This document shows positions 25,514 through 35,090 of a stretch of DNA of 64,000 bases, in pieces. A program made the position numbers and the translations under genes. How positions within the stretch are numbered: the first letter of the stretch is position 1; each line of letters opens with the position of its first letter. This DNA is from Methanobacterium sp. Lineage in GTDB: Archaea > Methanobacteriota > Methanobacteria > Methanobacteriales > Methanobacteriaceae. The notes beneath the pieces were generated by a model. The model was not told where the DNA came from. It made no database searches and was given only the letters and a program-made list of their open reading frames with translations. The stretch covers positions 372,001 to 436,000 of the forward strand of contig JACRPY010000004.1 of the NCBI GenBank assembly GCA_016222945.1. Reading direction: 5' to 3'.

Positions 25514-26728
25514 TTATTCTTTTACAACAAATCTTTCAATGAATTTAGCATATACTGGTCTTGTTATAAATATTCCTATAAGTACACCAAGAATTGTAGT
25601 AAATGCAAACCCTGAAAGTATTCCTATTCCCGAGGAACCTCTTGAAAATCCTATATACAATAATGGAAGCATGGCAGCAATTAATGTAGCTGCTGAAGCA
25701 TAGATTATGAAGAACGCACCTTTCATTTTAATATTAAGTCCTGCTCTTCTTCTCTTGGACACTTTTCCCTTTTTAAGGACCTCATCAGTTATAATTATCT
25801 GGTCATCTACTCCCGTACCTATAGCTGCAATAATACCTGCAATTGCAGCTAAGTCTATATTCCAATGTATTATAGAAGCTGCTCCTAAGATAAGGATAAG
25901 TTCCGCCACACTTGTAAAGATTATAGGAATTACAAGTATGGGGGTCCTATATCTAGCAAATATAATAACTGAAATCACAATTAATGCCAGTAAACCTGCA
26001 ATTAAAGCCCCATTTAAGAATTGATTTCCAAGCTCTGGAGATACACTGCTTATTCCCACAATTTGAACTTTTACAGGTAACGCACCTGATTGTAAAACAG
26101 CTTGAATTCCTTTTGATTCAGTTAAAGATTCCTCTCTAGTATTATTATTACCTTCAATTACTACATCAGTTGTAGGTACTCCATTTGCAACATTTTCTCC
26201 CACTTCAGGCGAAGTTATAAGTCTATCATCCAGATACATGTCAACAGGGGTTCCTGCTTTGCCTTTTGCAGCTTGTGCAAATTTATTAGCCCCTTCAACA
26301 GATATTGTAAACGGAACAACCCATTTAGTTCCAGTTACTTCTGGAGTTTTTACTGTTACTATATCTGTACCTGTAAGAACAGTTTTATTATCTATTTTTG
26401 CTTCAAATTTACCTGGTGTTCCAACAATACCTGCCACCTGATCAGGTTTAACTCCAGCTATTTCAACAATTACATCCTGATTTCCACTGGCCATTACCTT
26501 AACATCTTTAACACCGAATGTGTTTAAACGTTTGTCTAAAACTGTTGTAACCTTGTTCATCGTGTCTTTATCAACTGGAGTTTCCAGATGTATTTGAATT
26601 GTAGAACCTCCCTTCAAATCCAGTCCTTGTTGTATACCATATGTTGAAATTACAGCTATACTTCCAATTAAAAGGACAATAAGCAAGATTACACGATAAT
26701 CCTTTAAAAAGTCCATAATGTTACTCAT
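25514..26728 (-). CDS. secD: Preprotein translocase subunit SecD
   Basis: 404 residues from the ATG at 26728, which overlaps the secF stop (ATGA) and has GGAG/GGT upstream; a longer frame to 26779 lies wholly inside secF and is rejected. Seen are an N-terminal membrane helix, the GLDLKGGSTIQIHLETP motif, a large extracellular domain, then five membrane segments with ELGNQFLNGALIAGLLAL and GTGVDDQIIITDEVLK (the D1-D6 regions of RND-type Sec proteins). With SecF it assists SecYE-dependent protein export. It is the last gene of secF-secD; a hairpin array follows at once. Confidence 0.93.
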   Translation of the reverse strand: MSNIMDFLKDYRVILLIVLLIGSIAVISTYGIQQGLDLKGGSTIQIHLETPVDKDTMNKVTTVLDKRLNTFGVKDVKVMASGNQDVIVEIAGVKPDQVAGIVGTPGKFEAKIDNKTVLTGTDIVTVKTPEVTGTKWVVPFTISVEGANKFAQAAKGKAGTPVDMYLDDRLITSPEVGENVANGVPTTDVVIEGNNNTREESLTESKGIQAVLQSGALPVKVQIVGISSVSPELGNQFLNGALIAGLLALIVISVIIFARYRTPILVIPIIFTSVAELILILGAASIIHWNIDLAAIAGIIAAIGTGVDDQIIITDEVLKKGKVSKRRRAGLNIKMKGAFFIIYASAATLIAAMLPLLYIGFSRGSSGIGILSGFAFTTILGVLIGIFITRPVYAKFIERFVVKE

Positions 26729-27567
26729 CTGCGACCACTCTCCATGTACCATCTGAGTATTCCAAGATTCATAAGCCATGTAGCTAAAACATCAGCTATA
26801 AGTCCGATTATTAAAACTGCAGCAATGTTAGACAGTGCCTCTGCTGAAGGTATGAAAAATACTGTAACAATATATAAAGCTGCCATTGCACCTATAGCTG
26901 CTGCAGCCATTGTAAGTCCTGTTTTCATGGCATCTAATGCTCTTTCTGTAATAGTTCCTTCTCTACGCTTCAATACACGTGTTGTTAACAAAATATCTGT
27001 GTCTACACTGTATCCAATAAGAAGCAGCAAAGCACCTACTGATGCCAGTGAAAGAGGTATTCCAAATAACGACATTCCAGCGGCAGCAATTATAATATCT
27101 GATAAAGCCGCCAGAATAACCGCCATTGAAGGCACAAAGTTCCGGAATATTATAAATACTGTAATAGACATGAATAAAAATGCAATTGCTAAAGCCCAAT
27201 AAACCTGATTTAATGCCTGAGCACTTAAAACTGGACCAATAGATCTATAACTTGCTATAGTAGCCGTTCCATTCATGATTTTTGTAAATTGTATTACATC
27301 AACTGATCCACCCATTGTAAGTGCAGCTGTAGTGCTGTTAATAGAGTTAACTTTAATTTCAGTTATATTAAGCCCATTTTTTACCAGATTTTCTATCTGG
27401 GGTTGATCTAGGGGTTTTTGAAGATTTATTGTTGTTATAGTTCCTCCCTTTAAATCAACTCCCTGATTTAAACCATTAAATGCTAAAATTCCCACCGCAA
27501 TCAATGTAATGATAATGGGAATTGCTATTAATGGTTTATATGATTCAATAATCTTTTCTAATTTCAT
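26725..27567 (-). CDS. secF: Preprotein translocase subunit SecF
   Basis: 280 residues with six membrane segments. Signatures are GLNQGVDLKGGTITTINL after the first helix and GYSVDTDILLTTRVLKRREG in the conserved transmembrane 4-5 region. The ATG has AGGTGG directly upstream. It overlaps secD by four bases. The archaeal order secF-secD is kept. A flavodoxin-like gene lies nine bases upstream on the same strand. Confidence 0.93.
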   Translation of the reverse strand: MKLEKIIESYKPLIAIPIIITLIAVGILAFNGLNQGVDLKGGTITTINLQKPLDQPQIENLVKNGLNITEIKVNSINSTTAALTMGGSVDVIQFTKIMNGTATIASYRSIGPVLSAQALNQVYWALAIAFLFMSITVFIIFRNFVPSMAVILAALSDIIIAAAGMSLFGIPLSLASVGALLLLIGYSVDTDILLTTRVLKRREGTITERALDAMKTGLTMAAAAIGAMAALYIVTVFFIPSAEALSNIAAVLIIGLIADVLATWLMNLGILRWYMESGRR

Positions 27568-27575
27568 TAGACCAC

Positions 27576-28070
27576 CTATGATTCATATATTTTTAAATCC
27601 ATTTCTCCAACTGTTTTTTTAGTTTCTTCATTTATTTCATACATCGTTTTACCTGCAGTTTTCATTAAAAATGAGTTTATCATTCTGCCGCCTCTTAATT
27701 CAATTTTTTCTCTCAGTCTTTCAATAGTTTTGCTGCCACCTGATCTCCCAAGAGTAGCAAATAATATTACATCTTTACCATGAAAATTACATTTATCAAT
27801 AAGAGTAATTATAGCAGGAGATGGTTTTCCAGCCCATACTGGCGTTCCTATATACACTAAACCATATTCACTTAAATCAACAGTTGATGGAATTATATTT
27901 GTCTTGTTTTCCGCCATAGCATCAAATGATGTAGCTATATAATTTAAAGGGCCTTTCCTATCCTTTAAATCTTTAATTTCTATTATATCAGCTGAAAGTT
28001 CATCTGCAAGGGTTTCAGCAACTTCAGAAGTTTTTTTACTTCTGGAATAATAAAGAATAATTGTCTTCAT
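27576..28070 (-). CDS. Flavodoxin-family protein
   Basis: 164 residues. The FMN phosphate loop is TIILYYSRSKKTSEVAETLA, close to the T/S-x-T-G-x-T of flavodoxins but with a Lys-rich variant (SRSKKTSE). YIGTPVWAGKPSPAI forms the isoalloxazine-contacting W loop, and FATLGRSGGSKT the third loop. It belongs to the flavodoxin_4-like short-chain group and likely works as an electron carrier or small quinone/FMN reductase. It lies just upstream of secF with nine bases between, so cotranscription is likely. Confidence 0.8.
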   Translation of the reverse strand: MKTIILYYSRSKKTSEVAETLADELSADIIEIKDLKDRKGPLNYIATSFDAMAENKTNIIPSTVDLSEYGLVYIGTPVWAGKPSPAIITLIDKCNFHGKDVILFATLGRSGGSKTIERLREKIELRGGRMINSFLMKTAGKTMYEINEETKKTVGEMDLKIYES

Positions 28071-28276
28071 TCTGTCACCAATTAATAATTAATATTCAAA
28101 TTATTAGTAGTTTTTCAAGATTAGAATGTTATTTAACCTATTTTAATATATATTTAATGTATTAGATAAATAATTCAGTTTGCAGTTTTGTATAAAAAAT
28201 TATAATCATGTTTTTATTTATTTAATAAAAAGATGAATAAAAAAATAAATTTTATTTAAACCCAATAAAGCCAAAT

Positions 28277-29287
28277 TTAAGGGTGTAATCCCACAATATC
28301 CAATGCTTCTTTTTCATCAAAACCAAACATTATATTCATGTTCTGAATAGCCTGTCCTGATGCTCCTTTAACCAGATTATCAATGGCAGATATAACAACA
28401 ATCCTCCCATTTTGGTCTATTTGGAAGCATCCGATATCACAATAGTTAGATCCTCTAACTGCACTTAATCTTGGGATTTCATCTAAATCAAGAATTCTAA
28501 CAAATGGTTTACTTTCATAAAAGCCATCATAAACTTCTTTTACATAATCCGATGTGACATCTTCTTTTAAAAAGGTGTGTACTGTTGTTAAAATTCCCCT
28601 AATTACAGGAACAAGATGGGGAGTAAATGAAACTTTAACATCACCAAACTTTGCCACTTCCTGTTGAATTTCAGGCATATGTCTATGATTAATGATTGCA
28701 TAAGGAATTACATTGTCGCCACAATTAGGATAATGTGTAGCTTCTGTTGGTTTAATACCTGCACCACTAACTCCTGATTTTGAGTCAATTATCACCGTTT
28801 CCACTAGTTTTTCCTTTGCAAGAGGTAATGATGCTAAGATAGCGCCTGTAGGAAAACATCCAGGATTTGCAACAAGGTTAGCATCCTTTATTTTATCTTT
28901 ATAAATTTCTGGAAGTCCATATACTGCATTAAGTGGAGCTGAATGCTTTAAATTATACCATTTTTCGTATATGTCAATGTCATCAAATCTGTAGTCACCA
29001 CTTAAATCAACTACATTAATATCTCTTTCAATTAAGTTTGGAACAATATCCATTGATGCACCATGTGGTGTTGCTGTAAAAACGATATCTGAATCAACTT
29101 TTTCTGGAGAAATATCTCTAAATTTGAGATCCATTCCTCTTAAATGTGGGTGGACCTTTGATACATTAATTCCATTGTACTGTCTGGATGTTGCAGTAAT
29201 TGTATTAACATTACTATGATTTTTTAAAAAACGTAGGAGTTCTCCTCCAGTATAACCACTTGCCCCTATTATACTTACATCAATCAT
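28277..29287 (-). CDS. argC: N-acetyl-gamma-glutamyl-phosphate reductase
   Basis: 336 residues. NADP-binding IIGASGYTGGELLRFL at the N-terminus, the catalytic Cys in LVANPGCFPTGAI, and the substrate segment SKSGVSGAGIKPTEATHY. It reduces N-acetylglutamyl phosphate to the semialdehyde in arginine synthesis. It stands downstream of argB with a 168-base gap and the same orientation; argJ lies further upstream, so the order argJ-argB-argC is one arginine cluster though with separate promoters possible. Confidence 0.95.
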   Translation of the reverse strand: MIDVSIIGASGYTGGELLRFLKNHSNVNTITATSRQYNGINVSKVHPHLRGMDLKFRDISPEKVDSDIVFTATPHGASMDIVPNLIERDINVVDLSGDYRFDDIDIYEKWYNLKHSAPLNAVYGLPEIYKDKIKDANLVANPGCFPTGAILASLPLAKEKLVETVIIDSKSGVSGAGIKPTEATHYPNCGDNVIPYAIINHRHMPEIQQEVAKFGDVKVSFTPHLVPVIRGILTTVHTFLKEDVTSDYVKEVYDGFYESKPFVRILDLDEIPRLSAVRGSNYCDIGCFQIDQNGRIVVISAIDNLVKGASGQAIQNMNIMFGFDEKEALDIVGLHP

Positions 29288-29455
29288 TTTATCTCACCTA
29301 AATCCTTTTATGGTTAAGGTTTATATTAAAAATTACTATTTAAAAAAAAATAAGTATTTACTTTAAAAAAGATTTTAATCTAAATAAATTTAATATAAAT
29401 AACCTACTTTTTAGATATTGGCCAAATCTTTAATATTTTAAAAATTTAAAAGAAA

Positions 29456-30337
29456 TTAAGATTTAATCATTGTTCCAATTCCTTTTTTGGTGAAAATTTC
29501 CAGTAATAATGAATGTTTAATTCTGCCATCAATAATATGGGCAGATGAAACTCCATCTTCAATAGCTTTTATGCATGTCATTGTTTTTGGAAGCATTCCT
29601 TCAGTTATTGTCCCATTTTTTATTAGATCTCCAATTTCACCAATATTTATCTTTCTTATAATAGAATCAGGATCATTAGGGTCTTCTAAAATTCCAGGGA
29701 CATCTGTTAATATTATTAACTTTTCTGCATCTATTTTAGAAGCAATATCTCCAGCAACTGTGTCTGCATTTAAATTTAAAGCCTCACCTTCATTATCAAC
29801 ACCAATTGGTGAAATTATTGGAATATAATCTTTATCTGTTAAAACATCGACTATGGATGGATTTATTGATTTTATTTCACCTACAAGACCTAAATCCACC
29901 ATTTTTTCTTCACCAGTCGTACCATTTACTATCATATGAGGTGCTTTTTTTGTGGCTTCTATTAAGCGACTGTCTTTTCCAGAGAGCCCTACACCTTTTC
30001 CACCATGTAAGCATATTTTTGATACAATTTCTGTGTTAATTTTACCTACAAGGACCATTTTAACTATGTCCATGGTTTCTTTATCCGTTATTCGGAGTCC
30101 TTCAATGAATTCTGGCTCTTTACCAATTTTTGCCATTGCTCTTGAGATTTCAGGACCTCCTCCATGTACAACAATTGGTTCCATGCCCACGTATTTTAAA
30201 AGAACAGTATCCCTAGCTGTTGACTCCATAGCGCCCTCATCAATCATTGCATGGCCACCATATTTTATTAGTATCTTTTTTTGGTGGAATTTTTTAATAT
30301 AAGGTAATGCTTCAATTAAAATGTTTACTGTTTCCAT
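29456..30337 (-). CDS. argB: Acetylglutamate kinase
   Basis: 293 residues, amino-acid-kinase fold. KKILIKYGGHAM (first glycine loop with the catalytic Lys), VHGGGPEISRAMAKIG, GLSGKDSRLIEA and LNLNADTVAGDIASKI are all in place. The enzyme phosphorylates N-acetylglutamate. An arginine-feedback N-terminal helix is only hinted at (METVNILIEALPYIKKFHQ). It lies 56 bases downstream of argJ. Confidence 0.95.
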   Translation of the reverse strand: METVNILIEALPYIKKFHQKKILIKYGGHAMIDEGAMESTARDTVLLKYVGMEPIVVHGGGPEISRAMAKIGKEPEFIEGLRITDKETMDIVKMVLVGKINTEIVSKICLHGGKGVGLSGKDSRLIEATKKAPHMIVNGTTGEEKMVDLGLVGEIKSINPSIVDVLTDKDYIPIISPIGVDNEGEALNLNADTVAGDIASKIDAEKLIILTDVPGILEDPNDPDSIIRKINIGEIGDLIKNGTITEGMLPKTMTCIKAIEDGVSSAHIIDGRIKHSLLLEIFTKKGIGTMIKS

Positions 30338-30393
30338 TTAAACCACTTTACTACTTTTTATAACTCAATAAAATTTTTAATTCAATTAATAGA

Positions 30394-31587
30394 TCATGTT
30401 GAATACTCTGAATTAATTTTTACATAATCACAACTTAAATCACATCCAAATGCAGTTGCAGAATATTTTCCAAGATTTAAATCAACAATTATTTTTATTT
30501 CATCTTTTTTCATTATTTTTTCTGCAGCTTTAAGCTCTTCTGATTCTTCTGTAGCTATTATAATTCCTTTTTTTACAATTTCAACAGTTTCATCATTGGA
30601 TTTAAATCGAATATCAACAGTTTTTTCATCCATTTTGGCACCAGAATATCCAACTGCAGCAATAACTCTGCCCCAATTAGGATCTGCACCAAATAAAGCA
30701 GTTTTTACAAGTGATGAACCTGTAATTGCTTTAGCTGCTTCTTCAGAATCTTTTTTTGATGCTGCACCATTAACAGTTACTTCCATATATTTATTGGCAC
30801 CTTCTCCATCTTTCGCCATCATTTTTGCAAGTTCAATGCATGTGAAATCTAATGCTTTCTGGAAATTTTCATCTATTTCTCCAGATTTACCGTTTGCCAT
30901 TATTATAACTGTATCATTGGTGCTTTCATCTCCGTCTACAACAACCATGTTAAAAGATTTGTCCACTGCTTTTTTAAGGGCTTCAGTTAGCTCCTCTTTA
31001 GATGTTTTAACATCAGTTGTAATAAAACAGAGCATGGTACCCATATTAGGTGCAATCATGCCAGAACCTTTAGTTATACCACCAATTTTAACTATACTCC
31101 CATTATTAAGAGTAGTTTGGACTGCTATTTCTTTTGAAAATGTATCTGTAGTCATTATGGCTTCTGCAGCTGCAAATGAAGATTCTGGTGAGTTTCCAAG
31201 AGTTTCAGCTGATTCGTTTATAAGCGGATTTATTATTTCTAAAGGCATTTTTCTTCCTATTATACCTGTAGATGCAACAGCCACATCCTCTGGTTTAATA
31301 TTTAACATTTCAGCAACTATCTTGGCCATTTCTTTTGCATCTTTCATGCCTTCTTCGCCTGTAAAACAGTTAGCATTTCCACTATTTGCAACAATAGCTG
31401 AAAGTTCGCCATTTTTAATTATTTCCTTTGTAAAAGTAACTGGTGCTGCAAGGACTTTGTTAGATGTAAAAACTGCTGCTGCTGTACTTCCTTTGCTTAA
31501 GATTATGGTAACTCCATATTTCCCTTTTCGTGAGCCTGAAGCTAAAACACCGTCTACAGCACAAATTCCTCCATCTATTATTTTCAT
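30394..31587 (-). CDS. argJ: Glutamate N-acetyltransferase (bifunctional ArgJ)
   Basis: 397 residues from the ATG at 31587, which has GGAG seven bases upstream; the longest frame adds ten residues without ribosome-binding site. ArgJ precursors cut themselves before a threonine; here the site reads KGSGMIAPNMGTMLCF, so the residue before the nucleophile Thr is Gly instead of the more usual Ala. Other landmarks: VANSGNANCFTGEEG and GADPNWGRVIAAVGYSG. It recycles the acetyl group from N-acetylornithine to glutamate. A long frame on the opposite strand (30596-31603) is a shadow. Confidence 0.95.
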   Translation of the reverse strand: MKIIDGGICAVDGVLASGSRKGKYGVTIILSKGSTAAAVFTSNKVLAAPVTFTKEIIKNGELSAIVANSGNANCFTGEEGMKDAKEMAKIVAEMLNIKPEDVAVASTGIIGRKMPLEIINPLINESAETLGNSPESSFAAAEAIMTTDTFSKEIAVQTTLNNGSIVKIGGITKGSGMIAPNMGTMLCFITTDVKTSKEELTEALKKAVDKSFNMVVVDGDESTNDTVIIMANGKSGEIDENFQKALDFTCIELAKMMAKDGEGANKYMEVTVNGAASKKDSEEAAKAITGSSLVKTALFGADPNWGRVIAAVGYSGAKMDEKTVDIRFKSNDETVEIVKKGIIIATEESEELKAAEKIMKKDEIKIIVDLNLGKYSATAFGCDLSCDYVKINSEYST

Positions 31588-31662
31588 GAAATTTCTCCAA
31601 TGATAACTATCCAAAATTTAGGTTTAATTATTATAGATATAAAAAAATAAGCAGAAATTTAA

Positions 31663-31968
31663 TTATGGAGGTGTAGTTCCATTACCACTCGGGGTCGTAT
31701 TTGTATTCCCGCCGTTATTCTTATTTTCAATATAAACTGTCTGTGAACTTCCTTGATCTGTGTTTGGTGTAGTTTGAGGTTGTGTTTCTATATTAACATT
31801 TTTTGTAGTTTGAATTTGAGGCATTTCTTGACTTGTGTTGACTTTAGTAAGGTTATTCATGTCATTTGTAGATAAACCCATTACTATTCCTGCTCCTGAT
31901 CCACATCCAAATGCAATTAAAGATATAATCAACGCAACTATGGCTTTAGCTTCAGTTTCTGGCTTCAT
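31663..31968 (-). CDS. Small membrane-anchored Asn/Thr/Gln-rich protein
   Basis: 101 residues: a short N-terminus, one membrane segment (IVALIISLIAFGCGSGAGIVMG) and an extracellular tail rich in Thr, Asn, Gln and Pro that looks unstructured. Nothing catalytic is present. Function unknown; similar low-complexity tails are common on methanogen surface proteins. Single gene between the arginine cluster and the TGT operon. Confidence 0.55.
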   Translation of the reverse strand: MKPETEAKAIVALIISLIAFGCGSGAGIVMGLSTNDMNNLTKVNTSQEMPQIQTTKNVNIETQPQTTPNTDQGSSQTVYIENKNNGGNTNTTPSGNGTTPP

Positions 31969-32064
31969 AATACCACTTATATTTCTTTTGTAAATTAATA
32001 TTAATATATTATGCTGTTATGACTTTTTATCATAACTTGCAATCCTAAATTCTTTTTAATTGAT

Positions 32065-33270
32065 TTATGTCGCTACTGCATATAAAAGGGCCAGTAAAAT
32101 GGCAACTATCCCAAATTCCCAGAACCCTGCACTCCATCCAACAAATGTAGCTATAAACACGAATATAAATATGAAGAATACTTTGGACTTCCCATGCATT
32201 AAAAAGTCCATTATTGCCTTTGTAAACTCAGAAGGTATATAATAAGCATAAGTTCCATCAGCAACATCAAATACTACAGCAGGACTGTTATTCCAGACTT
32301 TAATTTCATCTGCTATTTGTGCTCTTTCTCCAGATTCTCTTCTGCTTTTACCTATACCTGCTCTAAGTCTTGCACCGTTATTTAAGGCATGCCATGCAGA
32401 ATCAATACCAGCTCTAAGTGCTGCATCCTTGGTAGGCATATTAGCAACCAAATCATCACCGCCTTCTCTGTATCCCTCTATTCTTCCTTTACATTCTTTT
32501 TCGATGAAGTTTTTTATATCTGTCATTACTTCAACGAGTTTATCGCGTCCATTTTCGTCTATAAATTTTGTAGAATCTATAATATCTATGAAAAGGTAAT
32601 TATCATATACTGCAGGAGTTCCATGCAATTTTTCAATTTTAGATGAGAAAACTATAGCATATTCTCCCCCTAATTTAGTAAATCCTACACCTGCTGTTTC
32701 TCCTATTTGTTTATTGAGATTAATTGCTCTTTCAATGGCTGCTGCGCCAGTCATACCTGCTGCAACTCTTACATGGATATCTTTGTCCATACCCTGCCCA
32801 ATTAGCTCAATTCCAACTCTTATAGCATCATTTTTTGAAAGAAGCCTGGCTACGATTTCTGTTTTACTCTCTTCAATAATTGTACCCTTTTCTTTTCTAA
32901 TATTCTTTACAAATTCTTTTATAATCGGATCTCTCTTAAAAACTTCTACATACAAATATCTGTCACTACCCATGATTATATTACTTAAAAGTGCGTATTC
33001 ATCGACTCTATCTTCTGCAGATTTAATTTCTATGAATTTCCGTCCTTCAGGAATGTTTTCTGTACCTACTTCTTTTACAAGGTTTTGGAAAATATTTTGA
33101 GTTGTGATATGGGCTCGATCTATTTCTAATAACATTGTATTAGTGTAATTCATCATATCTACATATTCTCGTTCCTTGTCGTTAGTTGGGTAATATTTTG
33201 TGCCTATGCTTAAGACTTTGGCTTTTACAAAAAATCCAAAAAGCCCTCTCATTAGATAATCCATGACCAT
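32065..33270 (-). CDS. Membrane-anchored GGDD palm-domain protein (possible nucleotide cyclase/oligonucleotide synthase)
   Basis: 401 residues. The central part has a palm-type catalytic pattern: NYLFIDIIDSTKFIDENG supplies a first metal Asp on strand one (as in class III cyclases and GGDEF/Cas10 palms), and EGYREGGDDLVANMP carries GGDD at residues 270-273, followed by an AALRAGIDSAWHAL helix and LRAGIGKSRRES, the usual next strand. Two membrane segments close the protein (about 355-400), so the domain faces the cytoplasm from a C-terminal anchor. The N-terminal 200 residues are unassigned. It is the last gene of the tgtA-nac operon, 45 bases after the RNase gene. The enzyme class is inference; the product could be a cyclic or linear nucleotide signal. 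Confidence 0.6.
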   Translation of the reverse strand: MVMDYLMRGLFGFFVKAKVLSIGTKYYPTNDKEREYVDMMNYTNTMLLEIDRAHITTQNIFQNLVKEVGTENIPEGRKFIEIKSAEDRVDEYALLSNIIMGSDRYLYVEVFKRDPIIKEFVKNIRKEKGTIIEESKTEIVARLLSKNDAIRVGIELIGQGMDKDIHVRVAAGMTGAAAIERAINLNKQIGETAGVGFTKLGGEYAIVFSSKIEKLHGTPAVYDNYLFIDIIDSTKFIDENGRDKLVEVMTDIKNFIEKECKGRIEGYREGGDDLVANMPTKDAALRAGIDSAWHALNNGARLRAGIGKSRRESGERAQIADEIKVWNNSPAVVFDVADGTYAYYIPSEFTKAIMDFLMHGKSKVFFIFIFVFIATFVGWSAGFWEFGIVAILLALLYAVAT

Positions 33271-33315
33271 TTAGCCTTTTCCTCCTGGATATGGTGAATT
33301 TATGTAGATACTAAT

Positions 33316-34338
33316 TTAATTTTCCCCTTTTTCTAAAACAATTTCAAATTCTCCGGGTCTTTCCATTAGCATGCTTGGTTTTACTGATACTATTGGAAAT
33401 TTCCAGGTTCCTACCCTTGATGCCACTGTACTCGCGATATTCCTTGAATTTTTCTTTACAAATGCGTAATCATGATCATTTATGGTTATATTTACATTAT
33501 ATTTTGATTCTTCAACAACTTCATCAGAAAAAAGAATATTCAGCTCAAAACTCCCAGGTCTTGTAAATAAATCATTCCTTACAGCTACAAGCGGGGCATG
33601 ATCCAGTTTTAACCTGTCTCCAACAGTTACTGCAATATTCCCAGCATATCTGACAGCATCTTTATAATCTCTTGGACTTACAAGTACAAAAATTATGAAA
33701 TCACTTGTTTTTTCTGCGTCTTCCACCATGCTCATTACTTTACCAAATAAAGGAATCTTCAAAAATATGTCTTCTATTTTAGAATCAATTCCTTCTTCTT
33801 TGCTTTTTGTTATTCTGTCTATTGCTTCTTTTGCAATTGCAATACCACTTAGTTTCTTACTTTTTTTACCTTTATATGCGTCCAAACCTTTTTTTTCAAA
33901 TTCATCAATGCTTTGATTACATATTTTCTGTAATATGTTTTTAACTTTCTTAGGTTTGGAAGCTTTTCCAATGAAAACTTTACCTTCTTTTATATTATAT
34001 GGGATTCTTCTACTTGCAATATCTTTGAATTCATCGTTATATTCCCTGAATATGTCGTTTGATAATATTTTTCCATTTTCGTCTTCTGCAATTTTTAAAA
34101 TGAAGTGATCTGCTGTTGTACCTGCTGGAACTTGGTGAATTTTATTTTCTTCAAGTAGTTTAGTGAATTCTTCTTTTTCGTCAATTTCATGTCTTAATGA
34201 TGCATCGGCTATGGTAAATGGTTCATAACCTAACTTTTTTAATGATTCTATTGCGTTTAACACATTATTTAGACTTGGTTTACCATCTTTTCCTTTTCCA
34301 AAGTGAGCAACATTGGATGCATCAACAATTACTTTCAA
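33316..34338 (-). CDS. Zc3h12a/NYN-type ribonuclease with duplicated C-terminal module
   Basis: 340 residues. The N-terminus MKVIVDASNVAHFGKGKDGK is the first Asp strand of the NYN/PIN-like Zc3h12a RNase fold; ADASLRHEIDEKEEF and PAGTTADHFILKIAEDENG then ILSND supply the other acidic residues. The C-terminal half holds two related units of about 45 residues, both with NIAxTVxxR ... PxVxVxxxLxxRPGxFE. Expected to cut RNA in the cytoplasm. It overlaps the phosphoesterase gene by four bases within the tgtA operon, so a link to tRNA or mRNA turnover at the ribosome is likely. Confidence 0.7.
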   Translation of the reverse strand: MKVIVDASNVAHFGKGKDGKPSLNNVLNAIESLKKLGYEPFTIADASLRHEIDEKEEFTKLLEENKIHQVPAGTTADHFILKIAEDENGKILSNDIFREYNDEFKDIASRRIPYNIKEGKVFIGKASKPKKVKNILQKICNQSIDEFEKKGLDAYKGKKSKKLSGIAIAKEAIDRITKSKEEGIDSKIEDIFLKIPLFGKVMSMVEDAEKTSDFIIFVLVSPRDYKDAVRYAGNIAVTVGDRLKLDHAPLVAVRNDLFTRPGSFELNILFSDEVVEESKYNVNITINDHDYAFVKKNSRNIASTVASRVGTWKFPIVSVKPSMLMERPGEFEIVLEKGEN

Positions 34339-35090
34339 TTGATCACCTTACATTTATTTTCATATTTTGCCAAAATTCTTGAATTCCCATCAGCCTTATT
34401 TAATATTATTTCAACTTTATCTGCTTGAATATTTATTGTATTGAATGAACATATATCCTTTCCTCGAAGTTTCAAGGAGGAAACTGTTCCTGCTGTTACA
34501 AATGCAGTATTTTCAACAAACCATACATAGGGAACATGTTTATGTCCTGAAAGTACCAGATCTGCATTTCCATCTATAACTGATTTTAAGATATCTCCTG
34601 CATCAGTTAAAACGTTCCTTTCACGCCCTGTTTTTGGAACAGGGATAATATGGTGATGAAGAGCTATAATTTTATATAAATTATCTTCATTGGCTTTTTT
34701 TAGATTTATTTCCATTGATGCTTGCTGTGATCTCCCTATTTTACCATAATCTAGGTCAGGTTCACTGCTATCTAAACCAATAGCACTTATTTCATCAGTT
34801 TCAGCTTTTAAAGTTTTACATCTTTTTTTAATGATTCCTTCAAAGCATTCGTTTCCTATATGTCTTGCATCGTGGTTACCTGGAACAACAAGCATTTGAT
34901 TTTCTATCAAATCTAAGTATTCTGCTATGACTTTAAACTCGTCATAGTAACTATTTTCAGTTAAATCACCAGTTATAATAACTAAATCTGGATTAAGCTC
35001 ATTTATATTATTTATTGCACTTAAGAGGTATTTTTCTTTGAAATTAACTGCCCCAACATGCATATCTGATAAATGAGCAATAACTGCCAT
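34335..35090 (-). CDS. Calcineurin-like metallophosphoesterase
   Basis: 251 residues with all signature blocks of the dinuclear metallophosphoesterase fold: LSDMHVG (D-x-H), ITGDLTENSYYDE (GDxx), VPGNHDARH (GNHD), LHHHIIPV and GHKHVPYVW (GHxH). Substrate unknown; relatives cleave cyclic nucleotides, dinucleotides or phospholipids. Its place between NAC and the RNase/GGDD pair makes a nucleotide substrate attractive but unproven. It begins one base after the nac stop and overlaps the RNase gene by four bases. Confidence 0.88.
   Translation of the reverse strand: MAVIAHLSDMHVGAVNFKEKYLLSAINNINELNPDLVIITGDLTENSYYDEFKVIAEYLDLIENQMLVVPGNHDARHIGNECFEGIIKKRCKTLKAETDEISAIGLDSSEPDLDYGKIGRSQQASMEINLKKANEDNLYKIIALHHHIIPVPKTGRERNVLTDAGDILKSVIDGNADLVLSGHKHVPYVWFVENTAFVTAGTVSSLKLRGKDICSFNTINIQADKVEIILNKADGNSRILAKYENKCKVIN

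Noticed and set aside
25394..25615. Rightward 73-residue frame across repeat copy D
   Set aside because: Its sequence is dictated by the palindromes and the antisense end of secD; no ribosome-binding site and no family.
30596..31603. Rightward 335-residue frame opposite argJ
   Set aside because: argJ has all family motifs and a ribosome-binding site; the opposite frame is Ser/Ile-rich antisense translation.
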